A stretch of 35,223 nt of DNA from a bacterium (GTDB taxonomy: Bacteria; Moduliflexota; Moduliflexia; Moduliflexales; JAUQPW01): NCBI GenBank assembly GCA_030550175.1, contig JAUQPW010000057.1, forward strand, positions 1-35,223, written 5' to 3'. Shown here in pieces: positions 1 through 8,300 of this stretch. A program made the position numbers and the translations under genes. Position 1 is the stretch's first letter, and every line of letters begins with the position of its first letter. The notes under the pieces were generated by a model. The model did not search any database, was not told where the DNA came from, and saw only the letters and a program-made list of their open reading frames with translations.

Positions 1-409
1 AAAAGATTCTAAAAGCTCTGTAAGGGTAGACATAGGTTAGAAGCCTTCTTTTTTCTTTCCGAATTCTCAGGACCCCATGGCAATCGCCAACCCTGGAAGC
101 CATCTTTTAATGGATGTACAAGCCTGGAGTAAGGGGTTTTACGGATCGACTCCCCTTCTTCCAGGGGTGAAACCAAAGGGGTATAACTCCTGTATTATAT
201 ATGATATGTAATTATTATAAACCCGGATTCTGAACTTTAAAAGGGTGAAGTTTGGAGGTAGGGGGCTAATATCAACCGGCCTGGATCCTATGTCTCTGCA
301 TAAAGTCGTTGAGGAGATCCTGAGATCGCCCTCCGATAAGATCCTTTGCCGAATTATTCAACGCAAGCGAGAAAGTATCTGAACTATGATTTGAATGATT
401 TAATGAACA
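1..409. other. Gene-poor stretch at the window edge
   Basis: I see no complete gene here. A short plus-strand frame runs from a GTG at 245 to a TGA at 382 (45 codons). It has protein-like composition, including the run KVVEEILRSPSDK, but no convincing ribosome binding site and no family I recognise, so it may be a gene relic. The rest is AT-rich, for example around 195-225. Because the neighbouring genes are also decayed, a broken gene is a more likely explanation than a new small gene. Confidence 0.3.
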
Positions 410-979
410 CTATAACGGAATGGGATGAGTTAAGATAATAAAAGTTGCGATACCACAAAATTCTTGTGTAAATTTATAAAAGAGATAGGCTACTTTCTCA
501 TCATCCATCCACCATCCCCTCTTCCCGGCCATGCCATCGCCTGTATACATCTTCCAGGAATCGACCTTTAGTTTTTCCACCTGCCTCCTGGCTTCATCTT
601 GATAATTTGACATATTTGGGGGCATCAATCCATGGCAAATCATCCGACGGGACCCGGCCTTCTGGTTAATCTCATCACGTGCTACGGCCATATGGTCAAC
701 GGGGATAAGTGGGTTTGGTTCTGGAGGATGTGTTGGAAATCCACTCAAGATAGCTACATTGGTTTCGCTATCGAGGAAGATTTCCTTAAAGTAGGTGTCT
801 TTGTTAAGGTCTAACCAATTGCTGCCCTTGACAGATTTTTTCCGCCATCCACCCAGTGTGTCTACGATAACCTTGGCAATGGGATCCTTATCCTTCACAT
901 CCCACAGAGGAAGGTCATCATTTAAATTCTTGCTAGGGGTATGAATAAACATGATAAATATTTTACAAAATCTACCCAA
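410..979 (-). pseudogene. Amidohydrolase-family relic (metal-dependent hydrolase fragment)
   Basis: The central part (residues about 16-171, roughly 467-934) reads like an internal piece of an amidohydrolase-2-type TIM-barrel hydrolase. It contains stretches such as VDTLGGWRKKSVKGS, FLDSETNVAILSGFP, KVDSWKMYTGDGMAGKRG and WWMDDEKVAYLFYK. The first 15 residues and the tail after KFTQEF do not fit the family, and there is no N-terminal metal-binding HxH motif. At under 190 residues it is roughly half the length of a complete enzyme or less. The remaining C-terminal half is not visible in any frame of the adjacent sequence. I therefore call it a pseudogene, truncated at both ends. The family assignment rests on remembered sequence patterns. 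Fragmentation is seen directly. Confidence 0.6.
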
Positions 980-1156
980 ATCGGTAGCTTTTGAAGGACG
1001 CCTTTCTTCGTCCTGTTAAATCCCAGCCTACACATCTCAGGAGAGGGCTCGTAAAATATTTTGCTTGAAAGATTCTCACCCCCTTTCATAAGTCTGGTAG
1101 GAGAAGGAACGTAATAAATTACCGAAAGACTAAAACCCCCATAGCAGATAAGGTCC

Positions 1157-1570
1157 TTAGTGTGCCCTGGAGAAATGTTCATGGACTATTCGCCATTGAC
1201 CGTTTTGGCGCTCTAAAACATGAGTACCTCGACCGGTAATAATGTTTTCCTCGGTCCCTTCCAGAGGTGCCGTTTTCCAATAGAAAGTTGCTATGGCCGC
1301 TTCACCCCCTTTAAGCATTTGCACCTCTATATCCTGGATTTCATAATAAATACGTTTACTCTTCTGCAAGTAATACTCAAAGGTCTTTCGTAATGCCTCA
1401 CGCCCCTTATACCGGTTGTTGTGGGTACTGGAAAAACCATTGATATTTTCCGCAAAATAGCTCAATACCTTATCCAGATCGGGGATATTGAAAGCCTCCA
1501 CATGGCCCCGTTCAATCTGTAAAATCTCGTTTATAGCGTCAGAGGTTTGGTTAATTGAAGGAGTACTCAT
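1157..1570 (-). CDS. SnoaL/NTF2-like (DUF4440-type) small cone-barrel protein
   Basis: This is a 137-residue protein with the size and pattern of the SnoaL/NTF2-like superfamily. An N-terminal helix region (INEILQIERGHVEAFNIPDLDKVLSYFAENI) leads to a mid-protein strand ending in RYKGREALRKTFEYYL. It ends in paired strands, GRGTHVLERQNGQWRIVHEHFS, a very typical closing motif. Family members are ketosteroid-isomerase-like enzymes or non-enzymatic ligand-binding proteins, and no specific substrate can be read from the sequence. The start is well supported by GGAGGTGAG just upstream of the ATG. Only 43 bp separate the start from the insertion sequence end at 1614, so the native promoter may have been lost or replaced. 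Its intact frame contrasts with the broken hydrolase genes on each side. Confidence 0.75.
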   Translation of the reverse strand: MSTPSINQTSDAINEILQIERGHVEAFNIPDLDKVLSYFAENINGFSSTHNNRYKGREALRKTFEYYLQKSKRIYYEIQDIEVQMLKGGEAAIATFYWKTAPLEGTEENIITGRGTHVLERQNGQWRIVHEHFSRAH

Positions 1571-1613
1571 AACTCACCTCCATCCCTACAAATAAAATAC
1601 TTTATTTTAGTTT

Positions 1614-1632
1614 CTATACTTTTGCATTTTTT
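1614..1632 (+). repeat. Left terminal inverted repeat of the insertion sequence
   Basis: This 19-bp sequence matches the reverse complement of the right end without mismatch. Similarity stops at the base outside each end (T on the left; the complementary base on the right is G), which fixes the boundary. Inside the ends the sequences diverge immediately, apart from a shared TATGAAAAAA (1641-1650 and, inverted, 3106-3115). Confidence 0.85.
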
Positions 1633-1732
1633 AAAGTTGGTATGAAAAAAGTTGTTGAAAGATAGAGAGGAAAAAGGGTATTAGGTTCTTCAAAAATCAT
1701 AACAAAAACTCTTTTAAAAGAAAGGAGAACCT

Positions 1733-3087
1733 CTGAATACCCTGTTTCCTATTATCAGTATAAGCTACTTAGAACTTTTTGCACCTATTTTTTGTGCCAA
1801 CCAGTCCACGTATTTTCAGGGTTTTGTCCTGGCCCACATGCTGCTAGGCCAAACCCGCAAATGTGCTACGAACATGGTCCGGGTCTGCTTTTTCGTGGAT
1901 CGACACGTAAGCTCCTGGGAGCGATTTCTGTCTCAGTCCCAGTGGGATCTCACCGCGGTCCGACAAGGCCTGGTTAGCTTGATTCAGCAGAAGTTGGGTA
2001 ACCGGCTTTGGAGCTGCGGGGCTTATCTGGCGTGGGTCGATACCACGTTGATAGCTAAAGTCAAAGGCCAGATGCTGGGAGTCCAGAAATGGCACGATCA
2101 CAGCGGCAATCCCGACTGGGGAACCCATCTGGTGGGGCATCACGGGGCCCTGGCGGGGTTGTTTGGGATCACCGAGATGTTCAAGAAGTGGACTCCGCTG
2201 AGCTTTTCGTTGCTGGCCCAGCTGATTCCCGGCCATAGCAATCCCTTTGGATGGGTCGAAGGCCAAGAACCGGGGATCGAAGCCATGACTTTCTGGGACG
2301 CGGTGTGCCCGCTGGTGAGCCAGCTTTTCCAGATGTTGGGAACAGGCCCTATGCGGGTGGTAGCCGATGCGTACTTCTGCAAAGCTCCCTTCATCAACCG
2401 GATGCTGTCCATTCCGGTTCAGGTGATCACCCGTAGGCGCAAAAATGCTGTGGGCTGGGATGATCCCATCGAAGAACCTTCCCTTGCAGAAGGCAAGAAG
2501 AAACGGGGTCGAAAACCCACCCAGCCCAAGAAGGGAAAAGCCTGGAAGATTGCTACCCTGGTTAACCACTTCCCCTTGGAGAAGGGGACAGTGTTTATCT
2601 ACGGTAAACTCTACACCCTGCAGGTCGTCCTGCGAGAGTTGTGGATTCGGGACGTGACTGGCCAGAAGGTGCGGGTCGTGGGGATCAAAACCCGACACGA
2701 TCCTATCCTATTGCTGTCCACCGACGTGAGTCTTTGTTGGGAAGAGATTATCCAGATCTACGCCTTGAGATTCACTTGGAAATCAGTATTCGGGATACCA
2801 AGCAGTACTTCGGGTTGGGGGATTATCAGTGTAGGGGATTTCTTGCCATGCATCGATTTGTGGGGCTGAGTTTGATCAGTTTCTGCTTGTGGCGACTGGC
2901 GGTATTGGCTGATGTGAACGCCAGTTGGCTGCAAGGTCCCGAACAGACTTCCCCGCTGAGTTTCGCCAGGGTCAGTCGGGGGGTGAGGCGATGGGTAGTG
3001 GGGAATATTTTTCAAAGTTCCCCACAGAATGGGAACTTTCAAAATTCCTGGGTCACTGCCGAGGAGGTGGTTCGGTTGATCGCGTAA
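1733..3087 (+). pseudogene. DDE transposase, frameshifted near its C-terminal third
   Basis: The product would be about 450 residues. The catalytic Asp candidates are in AYLAWVDTTLIAKVKG and GPMRVVADAYFCKAP. The Glu-containing helix is LEISIRDTKQYFGLGDYQ, which is encoded in a different frame from the first part. The switch is at about 2771-2776, where one missing base would restore ALRF-H-LEISIRD. No slippery heptamer is present there, so a mutation or sequencing error is likelier than programmed frameshifting. At the 5' end the first in-frame ATG is at 1838. Family-like sequence continues upstream (LFPIISISYLELFAPIF) to about 1733, where a CTG follows AAAGGAG by 5 bp. The start is therefore either a CTG or a lost ATG. 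A Lys-rich insertion (KKKRGRKPTQPKKGK) lies between the second Asp and the Glu. Confidence 0.75.
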
Positions 3088-3153
3088 CCGGTTTAGAACA
3101 CGTGGTTTTTTCATAGCTAGCTATGAACTTCGGTTCAAGACAAGTAATCTATC

Positions 3154-3172
3154 AAAAAATGCAAAAGTATAG
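3154..3172 (-). repeat. Right terminal inverted repeat of the insertion sequence
   Basis: This is the exact reverse complement of the 19-bp left end. On the minus strand the nitrilase-like codons read KVHL, then TG, and then the repeat begins. The last interrupted codon was therefore probably the Trp (TGG) usual at this place in the family. Confidence 0.85.
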
Positions 3173-3435
3173 CAGAGATGAACTTTACGAAAAGTCCCAA
3201 TATAACCCTCAGGTCCAATTACAACAGAGGAGTTATATAAAGCCTGACCCTCTCGCTCATTGATCCCGGCTACAATATGCAGTCCGTGCTCCATGGCTAC
3301 TTTAATCCAGGCCTGGCAGGTTGGCCCAGCCGGTACTTCCTCAGAAAGCTTAAAAGCTTCTTCTCGACTCTTGAATACATAACCCGAGCCTACAAGGGTA
3401 GAGGTAACTTTCTTATCCTCTATAACCATTTCCAT
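3173..3435 (-). pseudogene. Nitrilase/carbon-nitrogen hydrolase fragment cut by the insertion sequence
   Basis: A run of about 70 residues matches the N-terminal third of the carbon-nitrogen hydrolase superfamily. It includes GYVFKSREEAFKLSE, the region HGLHIVAGINERE, and ALYNSSVVIGPEGYIGTFRKVHL. This last block includes the Lys of the Glu-Lys-Cys triad (in FRKVHL). The residues in front of GYVFKS (MEMVIEDKKVTSTLVGS) do not match the expected strand and catalytic Glu region, so the 5' end is also lost or altered. The 3' end stops at the insertion sequence boundary, and no downstream nitrilase sequence remains on the far side of the element. The open frame runs on into the element to about 3121, but that tail is not nitrilase. 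This is a dead remnant. Confidence 0.75.
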
Positions 3436-3872
3436 ACTCCATAACGTCCAGGTTCAAGGGACTACACGATGAATTATGTGGTTTTAAGACCCGATACCCT
3501 CCTACGAGATTCGTTTATCTATCAGGCTTAAACCTTCTTCTGAATAACTTATAAGGTTTATATTGTTAAGTATAAGATACAATAAGCACGTATAGGATAT
3601 AGTAAGGTAATTGTAACAATTTAGGGGGTATTACTTTTTTCTGTCTGAACACCCTCCATCCCCTTTCCAGAGCTAATACAGGGGTTGCTCCCATCGAATC
3701 TCCCCTTAAAAGGGGTTAGGGAAGTATTTCTTCTTTCACCTACTAAACGGTCATGACCCATTGGGTCGCCACAAAGCGTGAAAATCACAGGGTGGTTTTC
3801 ATTTGAAATGGATACCTAGATACCCAAACTTCTTGTCAAGGATTCAGTCAACGCATTCCTCTTTTAAATTTT
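3436..3872. other. Intergenic stretch without a gene
   Basis: I see no supported coding region. The first 180 bases are AT-rich. Around 3704-3718 lies a small perfect hairpin, CCCCTTAAAAGGGG, within a longer phrase (CTCCCC...GGGGTTAGGG). That phrase resembles the GC-rich hairpin words found at 30105-30146 and 34600-34640. The remainder near 3750-3860 shows nothing I recognise. Confidence 0.4.
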
Positions 3873-5168
3873 TTAATTTCTTCCGAGAAAAATGGTTTCC
3901 GTTGGAGATTTCATTTTGTAGGTTATTCCTCGCCAGGTAATGCAGCGGGTAAGCGCAGAGTGGAGGAAAACGTAAAAATTCAGGATGGCTACTACGGGGG
4001 ATAAGAGAATATACCCCCATCGGTATTTCTTAAGCTGCTTTTGATCTGACAGTAAAATCTCAAGAATGGTCTTTAAACGAAGGTGGCTTTTAAGGAGAGG
4101 AAAAATTACCAGGCTTCCCAGGATGCTCCAAACCCAGATGTTCTGGGTTCTGCCGTTTAAAATTAAAGCCATCCCAAGACCCCATGTTCCGTTGTAAGTA
4201 GTAAAAGAAAAAGCTCCCAATTTCCAGAGGAGGGGATGATAGACTCGGGTGATGATCATCTGTCGGGTACTCCATTCTAGAAATTCCTTCAAACTACAGT
4301 TTTCATGGGAGAGTACCAGGCATTGAGGAACGAACAAGATTCGATAACCTCTTTTTTTTAAGGCCCAGGTCAGAGCATAATCGTCACTTAACGCGCCTTC
4401 CCAGGATTGGAGAACTCCGGTTTTTTCAAATAATTTTCTTGGGATGGCCATAGATCCTCCCCAGGCAAAGTTAAGCTTAGGGTCTTCCAAAACCGATAAA
4501 ACATTTCCATTCCAGATAACCCGGAGAAGAGATCCGAGATTTCTCCGGTCCGGGAGATACCAGCGGTATCCCGTGGTTGCACCTATAGGTTTATGAAAGG
4601 AGGAGAGGGTGGAAGGAGAAGAGGAAGGGGGAATCTGATGCAGGTTCTCTTGGTCTTCTAGGGTCATACTCTCCCATTCTTTCAACAAGGGTCTGACCAG
4701 GTTTCTGAGCCATTGAGGATGGGGACGGATATCAGAGTCCGCAAATACATAGATCTCATCCTCTGAGTCTGTATCCTGAACGGCAATTTTTAAGTTATGG
4801 ATTTTCTGACTGCATCGGGATCCCCAGCCGGCGATCAAGACCTTTGAAGAAATCCTGGGATTTTCTCGAATGATCTGGTGAAGTACGGAAAAGGCCGGAT
4901 CTTCTGGAGTGGCCGTCACAAATAAAATACGATAAGTAGGATAATCTTGCTGGAAGAAAGCCCGAATATTCTCTTTAAAACCGGGGTCAAGACCTTTACA
5001 GGGGATGATCACAACAACCTTACAAGGGCGGAAAGTTGGAGGTGAATCTTGGGTCAGAAAACGTCGAATACGATGATGATATCTCAGTCCACCCCATAAG
5101 GTATAGAGGTTTTCAAGAATAACCAGCCCCCCGAAGAGAAAAAACAGGAATTCAACTACCTCTCCCAT
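3873..5168 (-). CDS. GT21-type membrane glycosyltransferase (ceramide glucosyltransferase / HpnI-like)
   Basis: This 431-residue protein belongs to the processive-type GT2 fold group and is closest to GT21 enzymes. One N-terminal membrane helix (about 5-25) precedes the catalytic domain, which starts KVVVIIPCKGLDPGF. The DxD-like metal site is DSDIRP (144-149). The acceptor-side Asp pair is SDDYAL (261-266), and the late motif is WSTRQMI (299-305). Three or so hydrophobic segments follow at the C-terminus. Relatives transfer sugar from a nucleotide sugar to a lipid alcohol on the membrane. HpnI does so on hopanoid tails, and ceramide glucosyltransferase on ceramide. No other hpn gene is in the window, so the acceptor lipid is unknown. 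A Ser/Pro-rich loop (PSSSPSTLSS) interrupts the domain. The gene is 116 bp downstream of ispH on the same strand, with no obvious ribosome binding site. Confidence 0.8.
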   Translation of the reverse strand: MGEVVEFLFFLFGGLVILENLYTLWGGLRYHHRIRRFLTQDSPPTFRPCKVVVIIPCKGLDPGFKENIRAFFQQDYPTYRILFVTATPEDPAFSVLHQIIRENPRISSKVLIAGWGSRCSQKIHNLKIAVQDTDSEDEIYVFADSDIRPHPQWLRNLVRPLLKEWESMTLEDQENLHQIPPSSSPSTLSSFHKPIGATTGYRWYLPDRRNLGSLLRVIWNGNVLSVLEDPKLNFAWGGSMAIPRKLFEKTGVLQSWEGALSDDYALTWALKKRGYRILFVPQCLVLSHENCSLKEFLEWSTRQMIITRVYHPLLWKLGAFSFTTYNGTWGLGMALILNGRTQNIWVWSILGSLVIFPLLKSHLRLKTILEILLSDQKQLKKYRWGYILLSPVVAILNFYVFLHSALTRCITWRGITYKMKSPTETIFLGRN

Positions 5169-5284
5169 GGTTCATCATTCATGGTGTGCAGGTAAGACAG
5201 GATAAGTTGAGTTTTGGCGATATTTCTTTACCGGGGGAGCACCCTCCCCCTTCTCCTGATGGGCAACAGATCATTAACCGGGGC

Positions 5285-6124
5285 TCATCGACCCAACGAT
5301 TTGATCTTTTCCACGACCTCGTTGATAATCGAATCTGGCGTGGAGGCTCCTGCAGAGACACCGACAGTTTGGGCTCCATGGAACCAGGCCGGATTCAGGT
5401 CGGCAGCAGACTCTACCTGGTAAGTTCGAGGGTTGAGGGATTGGGAAATAGCCGTGAGTCGCTTGGTATTGGCACTGGTAAAAGAGCCTACAATGATCAT
5501 CACATCATTTTCCAGGGGCATGGTTCGAATCTCATTCTGGTGAGCGGTTGTAGGACCACAGATGGTATTGATAAACTTTAATTCCTGGCATTTACCTACC
5601 AACCGGGCTATAATCTTCTGGACGTTTTCAATGTTTTGGGTGGATTGGACAACGACCCCTATTTTTTTCATTCGACCGACTTTATCCACTTCCTCAGGTT
5701 TGGCGATAACGATGGCTTCCTTAACCTGACCTGAAATTCCTATCACCTCATCATGTCCATGATCTCCGATAATTACCACCCGATAGCCTTCTTTTTCAAG
5801 TTCTCGGGCATATTCATGAATTTCTAAGACGAGAGGGCAGGTTGCGTCCACCACCTGAAGTCCCCGCTTTTTAGCTTCTTCATAAATACTCGGGACCGCT
5901 CCATGGGCCCGGATTAAAAGAATCCCCGAGTCGATATCCTGAACCTGGTTTACCACTTTTACTCCGGCTTCATGGATGGACTTAACAACGTGTTCATTAT
6001 GAACAATATGTCCGAGCATATGAACAGGCCCCTGTTTACTTTGGGCTGTATCCAGAGCAATCTGTATGGCGTCCCGAACTCCAAAGCAAAACCCTGCACT
6101 TTTAGCTACACGAACTGTGATCAT
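5285..6124 (-). CDS. ispH: 4-hydroxy-3-methylbut-2-enyl diphosphate reductase
   Basis: IspH is the last enzyme of the MEP pathway. It reduces HMBPP to IPP and DMAPP with a [4Fe-4S] cluster. The three cluster cysteines are visible: SAGFCFG (Cys13), DATCPL and NTICGPT. Substrate-binding elements are also present: GHIVHNEHV, RAHG, the Glu in HDEVIG, the Thr in VVVQSTQN, and the SxN signature in SANT. At 279 residues it is full length for the short bacterial form. GGAGAG six bases before the ATG supports the start. It is transcribed divergently from the TPR gene and may be co-transcribed with the glycosyltransferase downstream. That would fit isoprenoid-lipid metabolism, but this is inference only. 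Confidence 0.95.
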   Translation of the reverse strand: MITVRVAKSAGFCFGVRDAIQIALDTAQSKQGPVHMLGHIVHNEHVVKSIHEAGVKVVNQVQDIDSGILLIRAHGAVPSIYEEAKKRGLQVVDATCPLVLEIHEYARELEKEGYRVVIIGDHGHDEVIGISGQVKEAIVIAKPEEVDKVGRMKKIGVVVQSTQNIENVQKIIARLVGKCQELKFINTICGPTTAHQNEIRTMPLENDVMIIVGSFTSANTKRLTAISQSLNPRTYQVESAADLNPAWFHGAQTVGVSAGASTPDSIINEVVEKIKSLGR

Positions 6125-6306
6125 TTTACTCTCCGGTATTTCAAAGGTTTTATTTAAAGTAATGGAGCGATTCCAAATTATTTAAAATAAAGTACAAGAT
6201 AAATATTGACTGCTACCTCAAGTTTTGTCAAGATATCTATCGCAAAAAGATGGACTGGGCTGTTTACCATGGCTAAACATCTAGCTTACTTAAAAGGAGG
6301 ATAACG

Positions 6307-7572
6307 GTGAGATCCAAAATATTAATAAAAGCTTTGAAGTTTTATGTGTCGGGTCCTTTTCTGGTCAGCTTGATAAGCTTGACAACAGCCTGGGGGGGGG
6401 GTCCTCTGGAAGAAGGGGAAAAGTATGAAAAGCAACATCTCTATTATCAGGCTGCCCAGAAGTATCGTAAAATTGATAATCCAGAATTACGAGAACTGAA
6501 ATTGAATCATCTCAATGCCGGCTGGAATGGTTTAGATGGTCAAATTATAAAGGCCCAGGAAAATGTAGCAAAGAATCCGAATTCTGCAGAGGCCCATTAT
6601 CAATTGGCAGATAAATATTATCAAAAAGGGGAAGCCTTGATAGCCTATCAGCGGGCGAACCTCAAGAATTATCCGGAGGTCACTCTAGAGAGCGAGAAAA
6701 CCTTTTTTTTCAATACAGCCATAACGGAGAGTCAGCAAGCGCTCCAATTAAATCCAAATTATCCCCAGGCCCATCTCCTCCTTGGCAAAATTTATTTAAT
6801 CCAGGGTAAGAAACCGGAAGCTATTCAAGAGATTCACCAGGCTCTTGCTTTGGATCCCAATTTCAGGGACGGTTATATCTCTTTAGCTCAAATCTATCTG
6901 GCCGATAAATCCTACGATCAAGCCGAAGCGAGCCTATTAAAACTGGTAGAATTAAATCCCAACGATGCGGCTGCCCATACGCTGTTGGGTAACTTCTATC
7001 TTGAGCGAAAAGACCCTGGTAAGGCGATTTCAGAGTTTAACAAGGTAATTCAGCTGAATCCTTCCGATGGAGAGGTAATTATGCTTTTAGCTAAAGCTTA
7101 TCAGCTTTATGGAAAGGATTTGTACCGGGGAGGAAAGTACGATCAGGCAGCAGAAGCATTTCAAAAGGCCTTTCAGTTGAGATCTTTGAAGGAATATTAT
7201 GATGATTTACAGACGGCCCTGAAGAGGCAAGAAGAGGTGAGATTAGCAAGCTTTTCCAAACCGGAGAAAGCAAAGGAAGAAATCTCGAAACCCGCCTACA
7301 AAAAGAAAGGTCTTCGGAAATCTAAGGTAAAAGCCGTAGCAGGAAAATCGCAGAGAAAAGCCCCGTCTGCCCAACCTTCAGCTCCTGCACTCCAGGCTCC
7401 TACTTCCGGTGCCCCGTCTCCTCCTGCTCAATCTCCCATACAACCCCCCGCAGAGAAACCGGCAAGTCCCGGGCCGTCTAGCGAACAATTACCCCCTTCC
7501 ACCGGCCAGACCCCTCCATCCGGGCCTTCCGGTCAACAACCCCCACAACCTGCGCCGGAAGAGCAGAGATAG
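6307..7572 (+). CDS. Secreted or membrane-anchored TPR protein with a Pro-rich tail
   Basis: This is a 421-residue protein. A hydrophobic N-terminus (about 11-29, ending near TTAWGGGP) looks like a signal peptide or anchor. TPR helices follow from about residue 33 to 305, with clear units such as AHLLLGKIYLIQGKKPEAIQEIHQALALDP, AHTLLGNFYLERKD and AAEAFQKAFQL. The last 115 residues are low-complexity: first Lys-rich (about 320-350), then Pro/Ser/Gln-rich to the end. Such proteins usually scaffold envelope complexes, but a partner cannot be named. The start is GTG, strongly supported by AAAGGAGG at 6293-6300. A run of ten G bases within codons 29-32 makes this gene prone to slippage. It is convergent with moaC, and an octamer repeat fills the 45-bp gap. 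Confidence 0.8.
   Translation: MRSKILIKALKFYVSGPFLVSLISLTTAWGGGPLEEGEKYEKQHLYYQAAQKYRKIDNPELRELKLNHLNAGWNGLDGQIIKAQENVAKNPNSAEAHYQLADKYYQKGEALIAYQRANLKNYPEVTLESEKTFFFNTAITESQQALQLNPNYPQAHLLLGKIYLIQGKKPEAIQEIHQALALDPNFRDGYISLAQIYLADKSYDQAEASLLKLVELNPNDAAAHTLLGNFYLERKDPGKAISEFNKVIQLNPSDGEVIMLLAKAYQLYGKDLYRGGKYDQAAEAFQKAFQLRSLKEYYDDLQTALKRQEEVRLASFSKPEKAKEEISKPAYKKKGLRKSKVKAVAGKSQRKAPSAQPSAPALQAPTSGAPSPPAQSPIQPPAEKPASPGPSSEQLPPSTGQTPPSGPSGQQPPQPAPEEQR
6392..6401 (+). repeat. Poly-G tract (10 G) in the signal-peptide region of the TPR gene
   Basis: Ten consecutive G bases encode the end of Trp and three Gly codons next to the presumed signal-peptide cleavage region. Tracts of this length change by single bases during replication in many bacteria and can switch a gene on or off. 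Here the current length keeps the frame open. Confidence 0.8.
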
Positions 7573-7577
7573 TAGAA

Positions 7578-7609
7578 GTATGGGGGTATGGAGGTATGGG
7601 GGTATAGGG
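7578..7609 (+). repeat. Octamer tandem repeat (consensus GTATGGGG), four units
   Basis: Four successive 8-bp units are visible: GTATGGGG, GTATGGAG, GTATGGGG, GTATAGGG. They lie between the convergent stop codons of the TPR gene and moaC. Unlike the related loci at 13.8 and 26.1 kb, this one has no inverted block. Confidence 0.85.
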
Positions 7610-7617
7610 GTTTGGAT

Positions 7618-8091
7618 TTACGCGATAAACGTTCCGCTTTTACCCCCAGTTTTTCTGACAAGGCGAATATCCGAGATTCTCATTCCGCGGTCCACAGCTT
7701 TACACATATCGTAAATGGTTAAAGCGGCAATGGAGACCGCTGTAAGGGCTTCCATTTCAACGCCTGTTTTATCCGTAATACGGACTTCGGCCTGGATTTC
7801 AATTTTGCTCTCCGCCTCTATGGGATTAAAACAGATATCAATTCCCGTGATGGCCAGTGGATGACAGAGAGGAATCAGTTCACTGGTTTTTTTAGCTGCC
7901 ATGATCCCGGCTATCCGGGCCACGCCAAACACATCTCCCTTGGCGATTTCCTGATTCACAATCATTCGGAAAGTTTCCGGCTTCATGTAAATTGCACCCT
8001 GGGCTACAGCTTCTCGCCGGGTGAGAGCTTTATCGCTCACATCTACCATGTGAGCCTGACCTTGATCGTCAAAATGGGTTAAGGGATTCAT
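7618..8091 (-). CDS. moaC: Cyclic pyranopterin monophosphate synthase
   Basis: MoaC acts with MoaA in the first stage of molybdenum-cofactor synthesis, converting the 3',8-cyclo-GTP product to cyclic pyranopterin monophosphate. The 157-residue length is normal. Hallmarks are [18 protein letters not shown] near the N-terminus, [15 protein letters not shown] with the active-site Lys and His, [25 protein letters not shown] with the conserved Asp, and the C-terminal [10 protein letters not shown] loop with the second catalytic Lys. No other moa gene is in the window. No strong ribosome binding site precedes the ATG at 8091. The presence of moaC implies that the organism makes molybdoenzymes or tungstoenzymes. 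Confidence 0.95.
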   Translation of the reverse strand: MNPLTHFDDQGQAHMVDVSDKALTRREAVAQGAIYMKPETFRMIVNQEIAKGDVFGVARIAGIMAAKKTSELIPLCHPLAITGIDICFNPIEAESKIEIQAEVRITDKTGVEMEALTAVSIAALTIYDMCKAVDRGMRISDIRLVRKTGGKSGTFIA

Positions 8092-8300
8092 GAATTAATA
8101 ATAACGCAGAAAAGGGGATAAAAACAAGTTCATTTGTTACTCAAATTTTGTTTTTTCAGTAGCTTTTTCTTGACAAATGCCCTTCTTTGTGCCAGTCTAC
8201 TTGGAAGTTAAAGATAGTTTAGAAACAAACCGAAAAGTTTTATTTTAATTCTTATCTTTTAATAAACGTTATTTCGGTATGGTGGAATAAGGAGAGAATT

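Larger units (their letters stand above)
1614..3172 (+). mobile_element. Insertion sequence, 1,559 bp, with 19-bp perfect terminal inverted repeats
   Basis: The two ends are the 19-mer CTATACTTTTGCATTTTTT at 1614-1632 and its exact reverse complement at 3154-3172. One transposase-like gene occupies most of the interior. The right boundary is confirmed independently: the nitrilase-like frame on the minus strand stops matching its family exactly at 3172/3173. No target-site duplication is visible (left flank TAGTTT, right flank CAGAGA). This suggests a deletion or recombination next to one end after insertion. An 18-bp palindrome (3110-3127) lies inside the right end. The transposase resembles the DDE transposases of the IS4/IS701 type, but I cannot assign the family firmly. 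The frameshift suggests that the copy is not autonomous. Confidence 0.85.

Noticed and set aside
922..1182. Minus-strand frame of 86 codons next to the SnoaL-like gene
   Set aside because: It overlaps the 3' end of the SnoaL-like gene and has no recognisable protein pattern.
1844..2698. Long minus-strand open frame across the transposase
   Set aside because: It is the antisense shadow of the transposase, with composition mirroring the plus-strand codons, and has no ribosome binding site.
3106..3115. TATGAAAAAA / TTTTTTCATA as insertion sequence ends
   Set aside because: A longer, perfect 19-bp pair lies further out, and the nitrilase frame breaks exactly at that outer pair.
3110..3127. Palindrome TTCATAGCTAGCTATGAA as an operator
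   Set aside because: It lies within the insertion sequence end, so it is more likely part of the element than a host regulatory site.
5515..5545. tRNA-like T-arm words (GGTTCGAATC)
   Set aside because: They are inside the ispH coding region, without cloverleaf arms.
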